DNA from: Microstegium vimineum
Lineage: Eukaryota; Streptophyta; Magnoliopsida; Poales; Poaceae
Assembly (NCBI GenBank): GCA_022036555.1
Contig: CM039131.1
Span: 39,084,075 to 39,148,074, forward strand
Direction: 5' to 3'
Length of the DNA stretch: 64,000 bases
How positions within the stretch are numbered: the first letter of the stretch is position 1; each line of letters starts with the position of its first letter. The notes under the pieces are model-generated. The model made no database searches, was not told where the DNA came from, and saw only the letters and a list, made by a program, of their open reading frames with translations. Shown piece after piece: positions 1 through 11,764 of this stretch. Position numbers and translations under genes: made by a program.

Positions 1-935
1 TGAAGAATGGTTAATCCGCACTGGGAGTGGAGAGATGGCGAGAGTAGTGTGTACCCTCCAAGTTAGCGAACTGGATGGAGGTGTACTGTGCTCTCGGGTG
101 GCGGAACCCTGATCTTGGCTGGAGGATCCAGGGAAAGGTAGTCATATACGTGCTTTAGTGTTGTATATGTCGTGTGATTGGGACTCCCCAGCTGGGTTTA
201 ACCGGTTCGAATCGTGGTGTTCCTTGGATATGGAAACACAACTCTGTCCTCTTCCGCGTAGTAATGCACTTGAACTGGATACTTGTGGATCTCTTTATGG
301 ATGGTTATTACCTCGTTATCGATCATACATCTAGATCGGTACCTGTGTAATCTTATGAATAACTCAAATGAATTTCAACTCTTTTATAAATGCTCATTTA
401 TGCAAAATACTTGATTCTCGCAAACCACCCCCTTGAATCCTATGTCTTGCATACTGTTTTGTCCACCAAATATTTTTTGTCAGATAAGTCTTGTTGAGTA
501 CTCTCGTACTCAGGGTTTGTTAACCCCTGTTGCAGATGAGGGTCTCAATCCAGTTTGTGTGGTCTCGTGTTGCATGACTGTTGTTTCAGTTGATGAGGAT
601 GAGGAGTAGTTGGTCTTGCTTGACCCTTGGGCAAGGGTACCTCGGTTGTTTTGTTCATACTCTATTAGCAACTTGATGTAATAATATTGTATCGCACTAA
701 GTTATGTTTCAAGACTTATGGTTTGTAATATGACTTTAATTTCCGCTACTTTGATGTAATATAAATTATCGGGTTACTTTTGCAATATTTGTAATGAGGA
801 GATCCTGTTCGGATAGAAGTGGATGACCCGCTACAAAGTGGCGACACCTGACGGGCTAATTAAGGTTTGGATCATTTGTTGGGATTAAGTGGTTAATCCT
901 GGCAAGTGGGCCCTATCTTAAGAGGTTCTATCACA
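1..935 (+). mobile_element. LTR-like element A, right end only (truncated by window edge)
   Basis: This stretch is the right end of a long LTR-like element whose left end lies outside the window. It ends in TCTATCACA at 935, and the antisense ORF of the Tat element starts immediately after. About 930 bp match, in inverted orientation, the first 950 bp of the element at 14166-17901, including the shared GGGCCCTATC block and the phrase ACTCAGGGTTTGTTAACCCC near 509. The same end signature occurs at the right end of the element at 59168-62139. The TG...CA termini and 5-bp target duplications of the two complete relatives suggest solo LTRs of a Gypsy family with long LTRs (Tekay/Del-like). That family assignment is inference. 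Confidence 0.65.
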
Positions 936-1524
936 ACTGATCTTCTTAGCTTCTCGCCTTCTTCTTCCGAAGGTGGGCCTCCGGTTGGTCGTCCATTTGG
1001 TCGCCCCGACCTGATAGTTTTTCATGACCCTTGGCTTTTCTATCTTGATGAAGATGATAGATTTTTTGATTATCTGCCAGGCCTGACCCCTAAGGCCTCG
1101 CCTTCGAAGGCTGCTTCCCCCGAGGCGGCTTTGCCTGAGACTGGGTCAACTGCGGTTGCACTGCTGAGGTCCCCGTCGTTGGCCGCGGTTGACGGATCGA
1201 CGCAGTCTACTGACTTGCGCGTTGAGGTCCCCGCTGCTGAGGAGGCCTTGCCGACCGCGTTCAGTCCTCCTTCTTCCGGGACAGCAGTGTCGGTCTCCTC
1301 TGCGCGGCGTTCTGGTAGCGCTCGGGAGCAAAGTTTGGAGGTCGCCGGCCCCAAGGCCTTGGCTGAGCAGGCCTCCGCCCCTGCTTCTGAAGTGGAACTG
1401 GGGACTCCTCGGCGTCGAAGCCCAACACCTTCAAGGGTTCCTTTAGTGGTTTCGTCTCCAGCGAGTCGTGCTAGCGAGGAGCTACCGGCGAAGGGTCCTG
1501 TTGCTGATACGGAAATGGGCCTGG

Positions 1525-1620
1525 GTGAGCATTCAGTTGACATTTCTTGTTTTCTTTGTTCTCTGAAGTTGTCATGCTTTCTTCTAATTTTTACATGTTT
1601 TTCTTCGCTTGTGCTTACAG
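1525..1620 (+). other. Predicted intron of the aORF
   Basis: The donor GTGAGC at 1525 and a T-rich tract ending in TTACAG at 1620 flank 96 bases. Removing them joins exon 1 to exon 2 in frame, with a split GCA codon. Two more short introns of the same style follow (1771-1849 and 1919-1994). Confidence 0.65.
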
Positions 1621-2016
1621 CATTTCTTCGGCCCGTTTTTGAGCCTCTTCCTGGGGATCAGCCGTTGCCCGAAGGGGTGGACCTTGCTCGTGTTGGCCTT
1701 GACGGCAAGGGGCTTCGCGTGGCGGGTTGGCCTTCTGGTACTGTTCCTGACACTGGTGTTCGGCTCAAAGGTGGGTTCTCTCTTCTTTCTTCCCTTCGTT
1801 GTTTTTTTATTTACGGTGTGTTTCTTTGCTGATGTGTTGCCCTGTGCAGCTGGAGCTTTGTCAGAAACGCTAAGTGGGTGGGCTAAGTCTTTGCGGATCC
1901 TCAACCAGGATACCAGAGGTTTTTTAAACTTCTTAGTGTTGTCACTCCCTTTTTTGTTTGATGTCTTATGTTTCTTGTTTTCACGCTGGCGCAGATCTAC
2001 TATGTGATCGCCTGAA

Positions 2017-2021
2017 GGAAG
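2017..2021. repeat. Target-site duplication GGAAG (left)
   Basis: GGAAG at 2017-2021 is repeated at 3269-3273 and brackets the solo LTR exactly. Confidence 0.85.
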
Positions 2022-3268
2022 TGTAAGGACCTGATTGGCCTAGAGGGGGGGTGGGTGAATAGGCCTATTTAAAATTCAACTCGGCACTTGCTATCAGTCA
2101 CAGGCCAGCACTGCCGGGCTCAGGGCCGGCACTGCCGGGGTGGCCGGCACTGCTGGGCTAAGAGCAGCAGTGGTGGTCACCTGAACAAATTTCAACACAA
2201 TTCAAAAAGTAAAGACTGAATGTAAATTGTGGCTGAATCAAAACCTTCCTAGAGGTGTAGGAAACCTCTAGCACCACTTGAAAGTGGTAGCAACACACCC
2301 TTGAAGTAGATCGGGTCCAAACCCTAGAAATCACCTTGCACACAATATATAACAAAGTAAAGTAACAAGCACACGGTGACACAAGGATTTATCCCGTGGT
2401 TCCGCTCGCCACCAAGGCTTGCCTACGTCCACGTTGTTGAGGTGCGCCACATAAGGCTCAAGCGCGCCACACAAGGCTAGCTCTTTCCTCGGTCTCAAGT
2501 CAAGAGAATGAACTCTTGAGATGAGGGGCAATGTATTAGCAATATGGTGGTGTTACAAACCTCTCTTGGCTGCCACACAAGTTGGCAAGCTTAAGGGCGA
2601 CGCCTAGCCGGCTAGGAGCAAAGCTCCAAGAGTAACAAACTCAAACCGCCGGCCACCACGCGAACCAAATGCTTGTAGGAGTGAAGATCCGAGGGAGAAG
2701 CTTCTTCTCAAAGCTTGGAGGCTCAATCTCTCAAGAATGATTGGAATCAAAGTGGGAGAGAGGGAAAGAGCACCAAGGGAGAAGAGAGAGCAAGAGAGAG
2801 CTTCTCTGTTCTGTTTTTGCGAAGTCTGAGAATTGCAATGGCAGAACTAGCTGTTGGGGAGAGTGAGGAGGTGTTTTAAATACCCCTCACTGTCAACGAG
2901 CAGAACAAGTCGCGGCAGTGCCGGCCTGGCAGAACCAGCAAGGTAAAGATCTTTAATAAGTTGGCTGATTTGCCTTCTATGTATGGGGAGGTGTGAAGTA
3001 TATAGATAGATGTTGGATTTGGTTCACTTGTTGGCATGCGTGTTGAATCCCTCTTAATAGTACGACATACCTAACTCAATTTCAAAGTATAAAAGAATTT
3101 AAACTCCTTTGAGCTTGTTGCCATGCACTTTTGTAATTGGAGGGGTCCGCCAACCTGTTCATCAACCTCCTTAAGTTTAACCTGCTTGTCATACTTGTAA
3201 AGACTCATTAGTTCTCTAATTGCATTGTCATGTCACCAAAACCCACTTAAGACTTGATTGCACTTTCA
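2022..3268 (-). mobile_element. Solo LTR of a SIRE/Maximus-like Copia element
   Basis: This 1247-bp insert has TG...CA ends and a 5-bp target duplication GGAAG (2017-2021 and 3269-3273), and it sits inside an aORF exon. Its first bases (TGTAAGGACC, then a G-run and GGGTGAATAGG) are the reverse complement of the kind of sequence that ends the LTRs of the two Copia elements here. Its last bases reverse to TGAAAGTGCAATCAAGTC, like an LTR start. It is therefore a minus-strand solo LTR left by LTR-LTR recombination. There is no internal domain. Removing it and one GGAAG restores the aORF reading frame. Confidence 0.85.
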
Positions 3269-3393
3269 GGAAGCCAGCGTATACCAGATGATGCGTATGA
3301 ACTTGGAGCACCAGTGTGTGGTAAGCTTCTTGCCTCTAGTTGCGATTGCGAAGGTCTTTTTGATTTTGTCTATTGTCACTTTCCTTTTACGCT

Positions 3394-5316
3394 TGAGAGC
3401 CCCATGTGTTTGGTTTTGAGTAATTGATGAAACCTACCTAAGTACTAACCTTGATCTCTAAGTGTGAATCATGAGAAAGGTTGGTACATGCCATGTGATG
3501 GAGCTAATGAATCAAAGGTGATGATGGCAAGGCTCTAGCATGGTGGTGCAAAGGAAGGTGGAAAAGGATTCAAGGCAAAGGTGAAATAGGAATCCATTTT
3601 CGATTTGGTGATCAAGAAATCTTAGAGGATGTGATAACGTTTAGGATAGATAGCTGTACTATCAAGGAGGGAGCTCTCGTGTTTGATTGCGATTATCATG
3701 TGCCACTAGGTTCTTTGCATTGCATTTAAAATCAATTGAACCAAGTGAAACAACCAACTAATTCCAAGATAATTGTGAACTAAAAGCTAACACACGTGCA
3801 CAAGTGTTGAGATCACTTAGTGTTGGCTCTTGGAAGCTTGGAAGAAGTTGGAGTGAAGTTTGAGTAGTGCTTGGGCTGAAGAAGAGGTTCGGATAGAGGT
3901 CCAGACGCTAGGGTTTCGGTGTGTCTGGACCATCGTGTGTGCGTCCGGACACACACCCTAGGTGGCTCGGCTGAGAAGGAGAGTCCGAACGCTCTTTGTG
4001 GTCCAGACGCAAGGCTCCAGATGCGCGTCCGGAGTCTCGGTGCTCTCTGTTGGTTTCTATGAAGGTGATCCGGACGCGTGTGTTAGTCCGGACAGGGGCT
4101 CCGGTCGTGCGTCTGGTGGTGCTCGCTGCTCTCGGGTGTTCTGGAATTTATTTCTGGACGCTCGGTGCAGTGCGTCCGGGCGCAGGCAATAGTCGCGTCC
4201 GGAGACGCGTGGCAGTCTCTAGTGAAGGCACGAAGTGAGCCGTTTGAATCGGCAGGTGACCGGACGCTGTTGGGATTGTCCGGACGGCGAGGCACGCGCG
4301 TCCGGAGGTCCACGTCCGGAGGAAGAACAGAGGCAATTTCTGAGCTATGGAGGGGAGTTCGGACATAACTTATAGTCCGGACCCTCCGCTGTTGCTAGCG
4401 TTCGGACGGCGCGCAGGAAGTATTTTGAGGGGGCTAAACGGCTAGTTGTGAGTGTGTGGCTATATAAGGTTTTATGGCCGGCCCTTGGGGGTCTCTCTTG
4501 CATAATTTCATCACTCACACCCTAGTGCTCATTTGTGAGAGCCTCCACCACTCATCTCATTGATACATGTGCTAATTTCATCAGAGATTGAGTGAATCCA
4601 AGTGCATTGCTCATTGATTGCATACTAGTGGCACTTGGTGATCGTCGTCGTCGCGGGAGTTCTTGTTATTCTTGGAGGTTGCCACCTCCTAGACGGCTTG
4701 GAGCGACGAGGATCGTTGAGCGGAGGAAGGAGATTGTCTCCGGCTCCGATCGGTGGATTGTGAGGGGTTCTTGAACCTTCCCCGCGGGAGTTCGCGAAAG
4801 GTATCTCTAGTGAATTTCTCGTAGCTTGTGGATCCATATCTTGTGTTGGTTGTGCGGCACCCGATGACGGGTTTGGCGTGTGATGCCAATTAGCGCGTGA
4901 ACCTCAAAGTAGGTGAATCGCTACAACGAGGAGTAGCTTGTTGGCAAACAAGTGAACCTCGGTAAAAAATCTTGTGTCACATTGTCTCTACCGAGGATTC
5001 TTATTGTGTTTGATTGGTTATCTATTGGCTCATCTCTTCTTGGCGGTATAACCTTTCTAACTCTAGATTTGCACTTACATTCTTACATTCTTGCAAAGTA
5101 GAGATTCTAGCTTAGTCTTGTAGCTCTAGTTCACTATCTCTTGTGTGTGACATAGGTTATCTTTCAAATAGATAGAATTGGTAGGTGGCTTGCCTAACCG
5201 TAGTGCTAACGCAAACTTGCTTTACGCCGTGTTTTATTCTAATAAGTTTGCCTAAGTGTTGTTGTAGAATTTCAATCGGCTATTCACCCCCCCTGTAGCC
5301 ATATCTAGACCTTTCA
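3394..5316 (+). repeat. 5' LTR of Copia-1
   Basis: It begins TGAGAGCCCC and ends GACCTTTCA just before the primer-binding site. A TATATAAG box lies at 4461-4468. The stretch 3890-4400 is packed with short GTCCGGACGC-like units, many altered to CCAGAC or CTGGAC. Confidence 0.9.
4461..4468 (+). promoter_or_regulatory. Putative TATA box of the Copia-1 LTR
   Basis: TATATAAG is followed by a sequence that would form the R region. The same box is conserved at 12842-12849 in the 3' LTR, and a TATAAAAG occupies the equivalent position (31764-31771) in the second Copia. Confidence 0.6.
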
Positions 5317-5318
5317 CG

Positions 5319-5335
5319 TGGTATCGGAGCCGGTA
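5319..5335 (+). other. Primer-binding site of Copia-1
   Basis: TGGTATCGGAGCCGGTA starts two bases after the 5' LTR. It matches the usual TGGTATCAGAGC complement of the initiator tRNA-Met 3' end, with one change (A to G). Confidence 0.8.
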
Positions 5336-5373
5336 CGCCATTTCTTTGAGGCTTAACATCCCACGGTGTTAAA

Positions 5374-7421
5374 ATGACTCTAATCAATAACACCAAGAGG
5401 CCACCCAAGTTTGATGGCACCGATTATAGCTATTGGAAGGCATTGATGACCACCCATATCAAATCAATCAACCGAAAGGTATGGTTGGTTGTCGACAAGA
5501 AGTTTGAGGTGGTCAATGAGGAGGCACCCACTGCAGCCGAGGAGGAGAAGCTCCAAAACAATGACATTGCATTGAGTGCCATCCATGATGCAATCTCTAA
5601 GGAGGTCTTTGAGAAAATCAATAACATAGAGAGTGCTCATGATGCATGGAAGAAGCTTGAAGAGTCTTATGAGGGGACTCAATCCATGAAGGGGGCCAAG
5701 GCATACATCTTGAAGGTAAGATTTTCTAGCTTCAAGATGAAGGAAGATGAGAACGTGTCAGAAATGTTCAATAGGCTTGAGGTGCTTGTCAATGACCTCA
5801 ATTCACTTGGAGAGAAGGTGGAGAACAAGGATTTCTCATTCAAATTCTTGAGAAGTCTCCCACCAAGATTTGAGATGGTAGTCACTCTATTGGTGAGAAG
5901 TGGATTGGACACAATGACACCAAACCAAGTTCTTGGTGAGGTGATTACCGATGACTCCTTTAGAGAAGACAAGGATAAGATTAGAGAGAACAAGGAGAAG
6001 AAGGATGACAAGAAAGATGAGAATAAGAAGAGTGTGGCATTCAAAGCCACATCATCATCAAGGGGCAAAGAAAAGTGTGATGAATCAAGCTATGATGAGT
6101 GCTCAAGTGATAGTGATGATGATGAAGAGAAGATGGCTCTATTTGTCAAGAAATTTGGCAAGTTCATGAAGAAGGGCTATAGAGCTAGAAGGAAGAAGAA
6201 CTCACACAAGTTCAATGAGAAGGATAGAAGATGCTTCAAGTGCAATAGCAAGGATCATCTCATTGCGGATTGTCCTCTTCATAGTGACAATGAATATGAA
6301 AAGAAGGGCAAGAAAAAGGAAAAGAAAGAGAAGAAATAGAGCAAGATGACTCTCAAGAATAGCAAGAAGGGAGGATCATATGTTGTCACTTGGGATAGTG
6401 ATTCTTCAAGTGATGATGATGACTCAAGTGATGATGAGAGAAGATCAAGCAAGAAGAAGGCTCTTGCAAGCATTGCTATGAAGGACAAGATCTCTCTCTT
6501 TGACACTCCATCTACATGATTCATGGCTCGGTCCACTAAGGTACAATCCGATGATGAGAGTGATTCTAGTGATGATGATGATGATGAACCCACTAAAGAT
6601 GAATTAATTGAAATGTTGGAAGATGCTAAGACCCACTTTTATCTCAAGAGAAAGGAGTGCAAAGCATTGCGGAAAGAGCTTCAAGCTCTCAAGCAATCCT
6701 TTAATGAGCTCAATATTAGTCATGAGAGGCTAGAGGATGCCCATGAGAAGCTTGGCAAAGCTCACTCTAAGCTTGAAAAGGCTCACTCATTCTTGTAGAG
6801 CAAAAGGAGAAAGAACATGTTTCAACAAGTGACATGGGAACAACTTGTGACATAATCAATGAATCTTTCTATGAACCCATCATCATCACCCCCACTAACC
6901 CTTCTTGTAGCACTTCTAACTCTACCTCTTCTACTAGTGATGTTGTCACTTGTGATGCTTCACTAATGGTTGAGAATGAGAACCTTAAGAAGGAGGTTGG
7001 TAAGCTCACTCTAGCATTAGGCAATGCCTATGGTGGAGACGCTCGCTTGCTTAAGTGCTTGGGTAGCCAAAGGTTCTCCCTTTGCAAAGAGGGACTTGGC
7101 TATACCCCCAAGAAAGGCAAGGCGGCCTTTGTAACTCCAAAGCCTCGCTTTGTGAAGAGCAATGGCCGGTTTTGCTCAAGTTGCAAGCAAGTAGGGCATG
7201 ATGAGCAATATTGCAAACTAAATCTAAGCAAGATAAAATTCACAAGTGCATCTATTCGCTTTGATTCTAGTTATGTGCTTACCAAGGGCAAGAAAGGTGT
7301 GATAGCTAAGTACATGGGTACTCCCAATGAGAGCTCAAAGAAGAAAGCTATTTGGGTACCTAAGTCCTTAGTCACTAACTTTGGAGGACCCAAACAACAA
7401 TGGGTACCTAAGAAGAATTGA
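5374..7421 (+). pseudogene. gag of Copia-1 (broken)
   Basis: This is the capsid/nucleocapsid polyprotein region. It opens with PPKFDGTDYSYWK, the typical N-terminus of Copia gag (UBN2/DUF4219 type). The zinc knuckle CFKCNSKDHLIADC follows at roughly residues 290-303. A Ser/Asp/Lys-rich linker, a predicted coiled coil (6600-6790) and a second cysteine motif CSSCKQVGHDEQYC come next. The frame is closed by TAG at 6337-6339 and TGA at 6517-6519 (TGC in the other Copia), and it shifts by one base near 6795. A terminal TGA lies at 7419-7421. Confidence 0.88.
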
Positions 7422-7423
7422 AT

Positions 7424-10400
7424 CTTTTGTAGGTCAATTATAAAGCCGGAGGGAGGCATTGGGTTTTTGATAGTGGGTGCACTCAACATATGACCGGAGA
7501 TTCAAGAATTTTCAACTCTATCAAGCAAAATGATTGCAATGGGATTGAATCTATCACATTTGGTGACAATGGGAAAGGCAAAGTCAAAGGGCTTGGTAAG
7601 ATTGCTATATCAAATGACATGAGCATATACAATGTGTTGCTAGTAGAGAGCTTGAACTTCAACTTACTATCCGTAGCTCAACTTTGTGATCTTGGTTTCA
7701 AGTGCATATTTGGAGTTGATGATGTAGAGATCATAAGTGTAGATGGCTCTAACTTGATCTTCAAGGGTTTTAGATATGAGAATATATACTTGGTTGATTT
7801 CAATGCTAGTGAAACCAAATTGTCAACTTGCTTGCTATCCAAATCTAGCATGGGTTGCTTATGGCATAGAAGACTTGGTCATGTTGGGATGAGGCAACTA
7901 AACAAACTAGTTAAGCATGATCTAGTGAGAGGCTTGAAGGATGTGGTCTTTGAAAAAGATAAGCTATGTAGCTCTTGTCAAGCCGGCAAACAAGTTGGAA
8001 ACACTCACCCTAGCAAGAGTATGATGAGTACATGTTAACCTTTTGAGCTCTTGCACATGGACTTGTTTGGACCAACCGCATACACAAGTATTGGTGGAAA
8101 CAAATATGGCTTTATGATAGTTGATGACTTCACTAGATATACATGGGTATTCTTCTTGAGTGACAAGAGTGAAACATTTGATACATTCAAGATCTTTGTC
8201 AAGAGATGCCAAAATGAATTTGAAACAACTATCACGAGAGTAAGAAGTGACAATGGGAGTGAATTCAAGAATACAAGAGTTGATGAGCTATGTGATGAAT
8301 ATGGAATCAAACATCAATTCTCGGCCAAGTATACACCTCAATCAAATGGGCTTGTTGAGAGGAAGAATAGGACACTCATTGATATGGCAAGATCTATGCT
8401 TAGTGAATATACTGTGAGTGATTCTTTTTGGGCCGAAGCTATCAACACGGCTTGCTATTATAGCAACCGACTCTATTGCCATAAGATGCTTGAGAAGACA
8501 CCTTATGAGCTATTGAATGGAAGAAAGCCAAATATTGCATACTTTAGAGTGTTTGGTTGCAAATGTTATATCTTGATGAAAGGTACAAGATTGAGCAAAT
8601 TTAAGAAGAAATGTGATGAAGGCTTCCTACTTGGTTACTCAACTACAAGCAAAGCATATAGAGTATGGAATCTTACTCATGACATAGTTGAGGAGGTACA
8701 TGATGTGGAGTTTGATGAAACACAAGGCTCTCAAGATGAAAGTGACAATCATGATGATGTGAGAGGTGAATCATTGGCCAATGCAATGAAGAATATGGAT
8801 ATTGGGGACATTAGGCCGAGGCAAGTGGATGAAGAGCAAGATAATGACTATCAAGTGCATGCTCCATCCAATGAACAACTCAATGACAATCAAGCTAGTT
8901 CATCCTCTCCAACTCAAGATCAACAAGAGGCTAGTTCATCATCTCAACCCAATGACCAACCAAGTACAAGCAATCAACTTCCAACACTCCAACCTACATC
9001 TATTGCAGGAGATCATCCTATTGATCATATTATTGGATATATCACTAGTGGTATACAAACAAGATCAAGATTGGCTTCATTTTGTGAACATTACTCATTT
9101 TTATCATCCATTGAGCCAACCAAGATTGAAAAAGCTTTGCAAGATATTGATTGGGTGAATGTTATGCATGAAGAGCTCAACAACTTCACTAGAAATCAAG
9201 TTTGGGAGCTAGTTGAGAGACCAAAGAATCACAATGTTATTGGCATAAGATGGGTCTTTCGCAACAAACAAGATCAAGATGGCATAGTGGTAAGGAACAA
9301 AGCAATACTAGTTGCACAAGGGTACACTCAAGTAGAGGGTCTTGACTTTGAAGAAACATATGCACCGGTGGCAAGGCTAGAAGCAATAAGGATTCTATTG
9401 GCGTATGCTTGTGCTCACAACATCAAGCTCTATCAAATGGATGTGAAGAGTGTATTTCTCAATGGGTACATCAATGAATTGGTATATGTTGAACAACCAC
9501 CTGATTTTGAAGATGACATGAAACTCAACCATGTGTACAAGCTTAGAAAGGCATTGTATGGTTTGAAGCAAGCACCTAGAGCATGGTATAAGAGGTTGAG
9601 GGACTTTCTCCTATCTAAGGGATTCATTATGGGCAAGGTTGACACTACCCTCTTCACCAAGAAGATTGGAAAGGACTTGTTTGTGTTGCAAATCTATGTT
9701 GATGACATTATCTTTGGATCAACCAATCAAGAATTTTGTGAAGAATTTGGCAACATGATGGCTAATGAGTTTGAGATGTCTATGCTTGGAGAGCTTAGCT
9801 ACTTCCTTGGTCTTCAAGTCAAACAAATGAAGAATGGGACTTTTGTTAGTCAAGGCAAGTACATCAAGGACATGCTCAAGAAGTTCAATCTAGATGAAGC
9901 AAAGTCTATTAGTACACCCATGGGAACAAATGGAAATTTGGATGGTGATGCTAGTGACAACATGGTATATCAAAAGCTATATAGGTCAATGATTGGTAGG
10001 TTGCTCTATGTGACCGCATCAAGACCGGATGTCATGTTTAGTGTATGCATGTGTGCAAGGTTTCAAGCTTCTCCATGAGAGAGTCATTTGAAGGCCACAA
10101 AGAGGATATTGAGATATTTGAAGCATACACCTAATGTTGGGTTGTGGTATCCTAAAGGATCAAACTTTGAGTTAATTGGATACTCCGACTCGGACTATGC
10201 GGGTTGCAAGATAGAAAGGAAGAGCACATCGGGCACTTGTCAATTGCTTGGAAGATCACTTGTCTAATGGTCATCAAAGAAGCAAAATAGTGTGCCACTC
10301 TCTACCGCCGAAGCCGAATATATTAGTGCGGGGAGTTGTTGTGCACAAATACTTTGGATGAAAGCTACTTTGAATGATTTTGGAGTCAAATTCAAGAAGG

Positions 10401-10648
10401 TGCCATTGCTATGTGACAATGAAAGTGCAATCAAGCTAACCAACAACCCGGTTCAACACTCAAGAACAAAGCATATTGATGTCTGCCACCATTTCATTAG
10501 AGATCATCAATTGAAAGGGGACATTTCAATAGAGAGTGTGGGCACCGAAGATCAATTGGCCGATATCTTCACCAAGCCACTAGATGAGAAAAGGTTTTGC
10601 AAGCTAAGGAATGAGTTGAACATACTTGATTTCTCCAACATAAGTTGA
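7424..10648 (+). pseudogene. pol of Copia-1 (protease, integrase, RT, RNase H; three premature stops)
   Basis: One frame carries the domains in Copia order. The aspartic protease is marked by DSGCTQHMTG (from about 7469). The integrase zinc motif LWHRRLGHVG...CSSCQAGK precedes an integrase core with DDFTRYTW, RSDNGSEF and NGLVERKNR (8100-8400). Reverse transcriptase runs about 9130-9900 with IRWVFRNK, YGLKQAPRAWYK and YVDD. RNase H has STAEAEYISAG near 10297. Stops interrupt it at 8036-8038 (TAA), 10076-10078 (TGA where CGA is expected) and 10265-10267 (TAA). The natural end is TGA 10646-10648. No envelope-like ORF follows. Confidence 0.92.
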
Positions 10649-11764
10649 TGCACCCCCACTTATATGACATGCCTCTACTCCAACAAAGCAAGGTACAAGT
10701 TGATTGAAAGCATTCATGCATACTTTGCTAGGACTTGTGTAGAGCATATAGACATCACTCATGATTCTAGGCTCATTCATGAAAACCAAAATGATTTTGA
10801 TGCTTATATGGTGCCACTATAGCTTCTATGACTTGATATGATCTAGTGGTAGCATATGATATGTTGATGGGCTTGCAATCCTAGTGTTTGATCTATGTCT
10901 ATGAGCTTAAGTGTTTAATTCAACATAGGCAAGATAACCATCTTAGCATGTGTGAACAAGCTTGTCTATAGTTTAAACCGAATTAAATATCTTGGGCAAG
11001 TAGCTTAGTTCAAACCAAAGTTGAAAATCTTTCACCCTATCTCACACTAAGGGGGAGTAAAACTTTAATATCTATAATCGGTCCCACCTTTTTGTGTCAA
11101 TTGGATGACAAAGGGGGAGAAATTATGGCAAAGATATAAAATTGACCAAAGAGGGGTGATATATGACATATGGGGAGAAAATGAAAGATAAAGGGGAGAA
11201 AATGAAAAATCAATTTTGAAAGAGAACACACAAGTAGGGGGAGCAAGCTCATGAACACCTTGTTGCATTTGAATGCTTGCATCCTCATATGTATTGTTGC
11301 ACAAGTACTTAAATTCAATATTTATGCTTGTGTGGTGTTTGCTAGTGATGTAAATTGAATGATGATTGATCAACTAGCATGCATAGGTTGATTAGCTTAG
11401 ACTCACATGTGTTCTTCAAGTGGTTGTATTTTCAAGTGGTGTCAAGCTAATTATGGTGCTAAGGGTGATTTAAAATTCCGCACTCCGATGGTATCACGCT
11501 TCAAAGGTCTACTCTTAAACCTTATTATCATTTGGTAGATATTTACTCTCCCACATTGTCTATCTATGCATATGTGCTAAACTTGAACCAAACTCTAGAA
11601 GCACATATGTAGGGGGAGCTAATAACTACCAAACCGAATTTGTGTGACTTGTCCAAAATTTAAAATCTTTAATCAAAATGCTTGGACAAGCAACTCAAGT
11701 TCAAAATGATTATATTTCATATCTTTATGGAAGGGTTGTCATCAATTACCAAAAAGGAGGAGAT
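10649..11764 (+). other. Copia-1 region between pol and 3' LTR, with repeated purine tracts
   Basis: No ORF with recognisable content was seen in these 1.1 kb. AAGGGGGAG-like purine runs recur near 11048, 11112, 11160, 11190, 11236 and 11610. The last purine run, AAAAAGGAGGAGA (11752-11764), abuts the 3' LTR and is the likely polypurine tract that primes plus-strand synthesis. Confidence 0.7.

Noticed and set aside
3962..4368. Short open frames in the Copia-1 LTR, repeated at 12333-12779
   Set aside because: They arise from the TCCGGAC unit array in untranslated LTR sequence.
10649..11764. Envelope-like ORF expected in some SIRE elements
   Set aside because: No sustained frame or membrane segment is present in this region.
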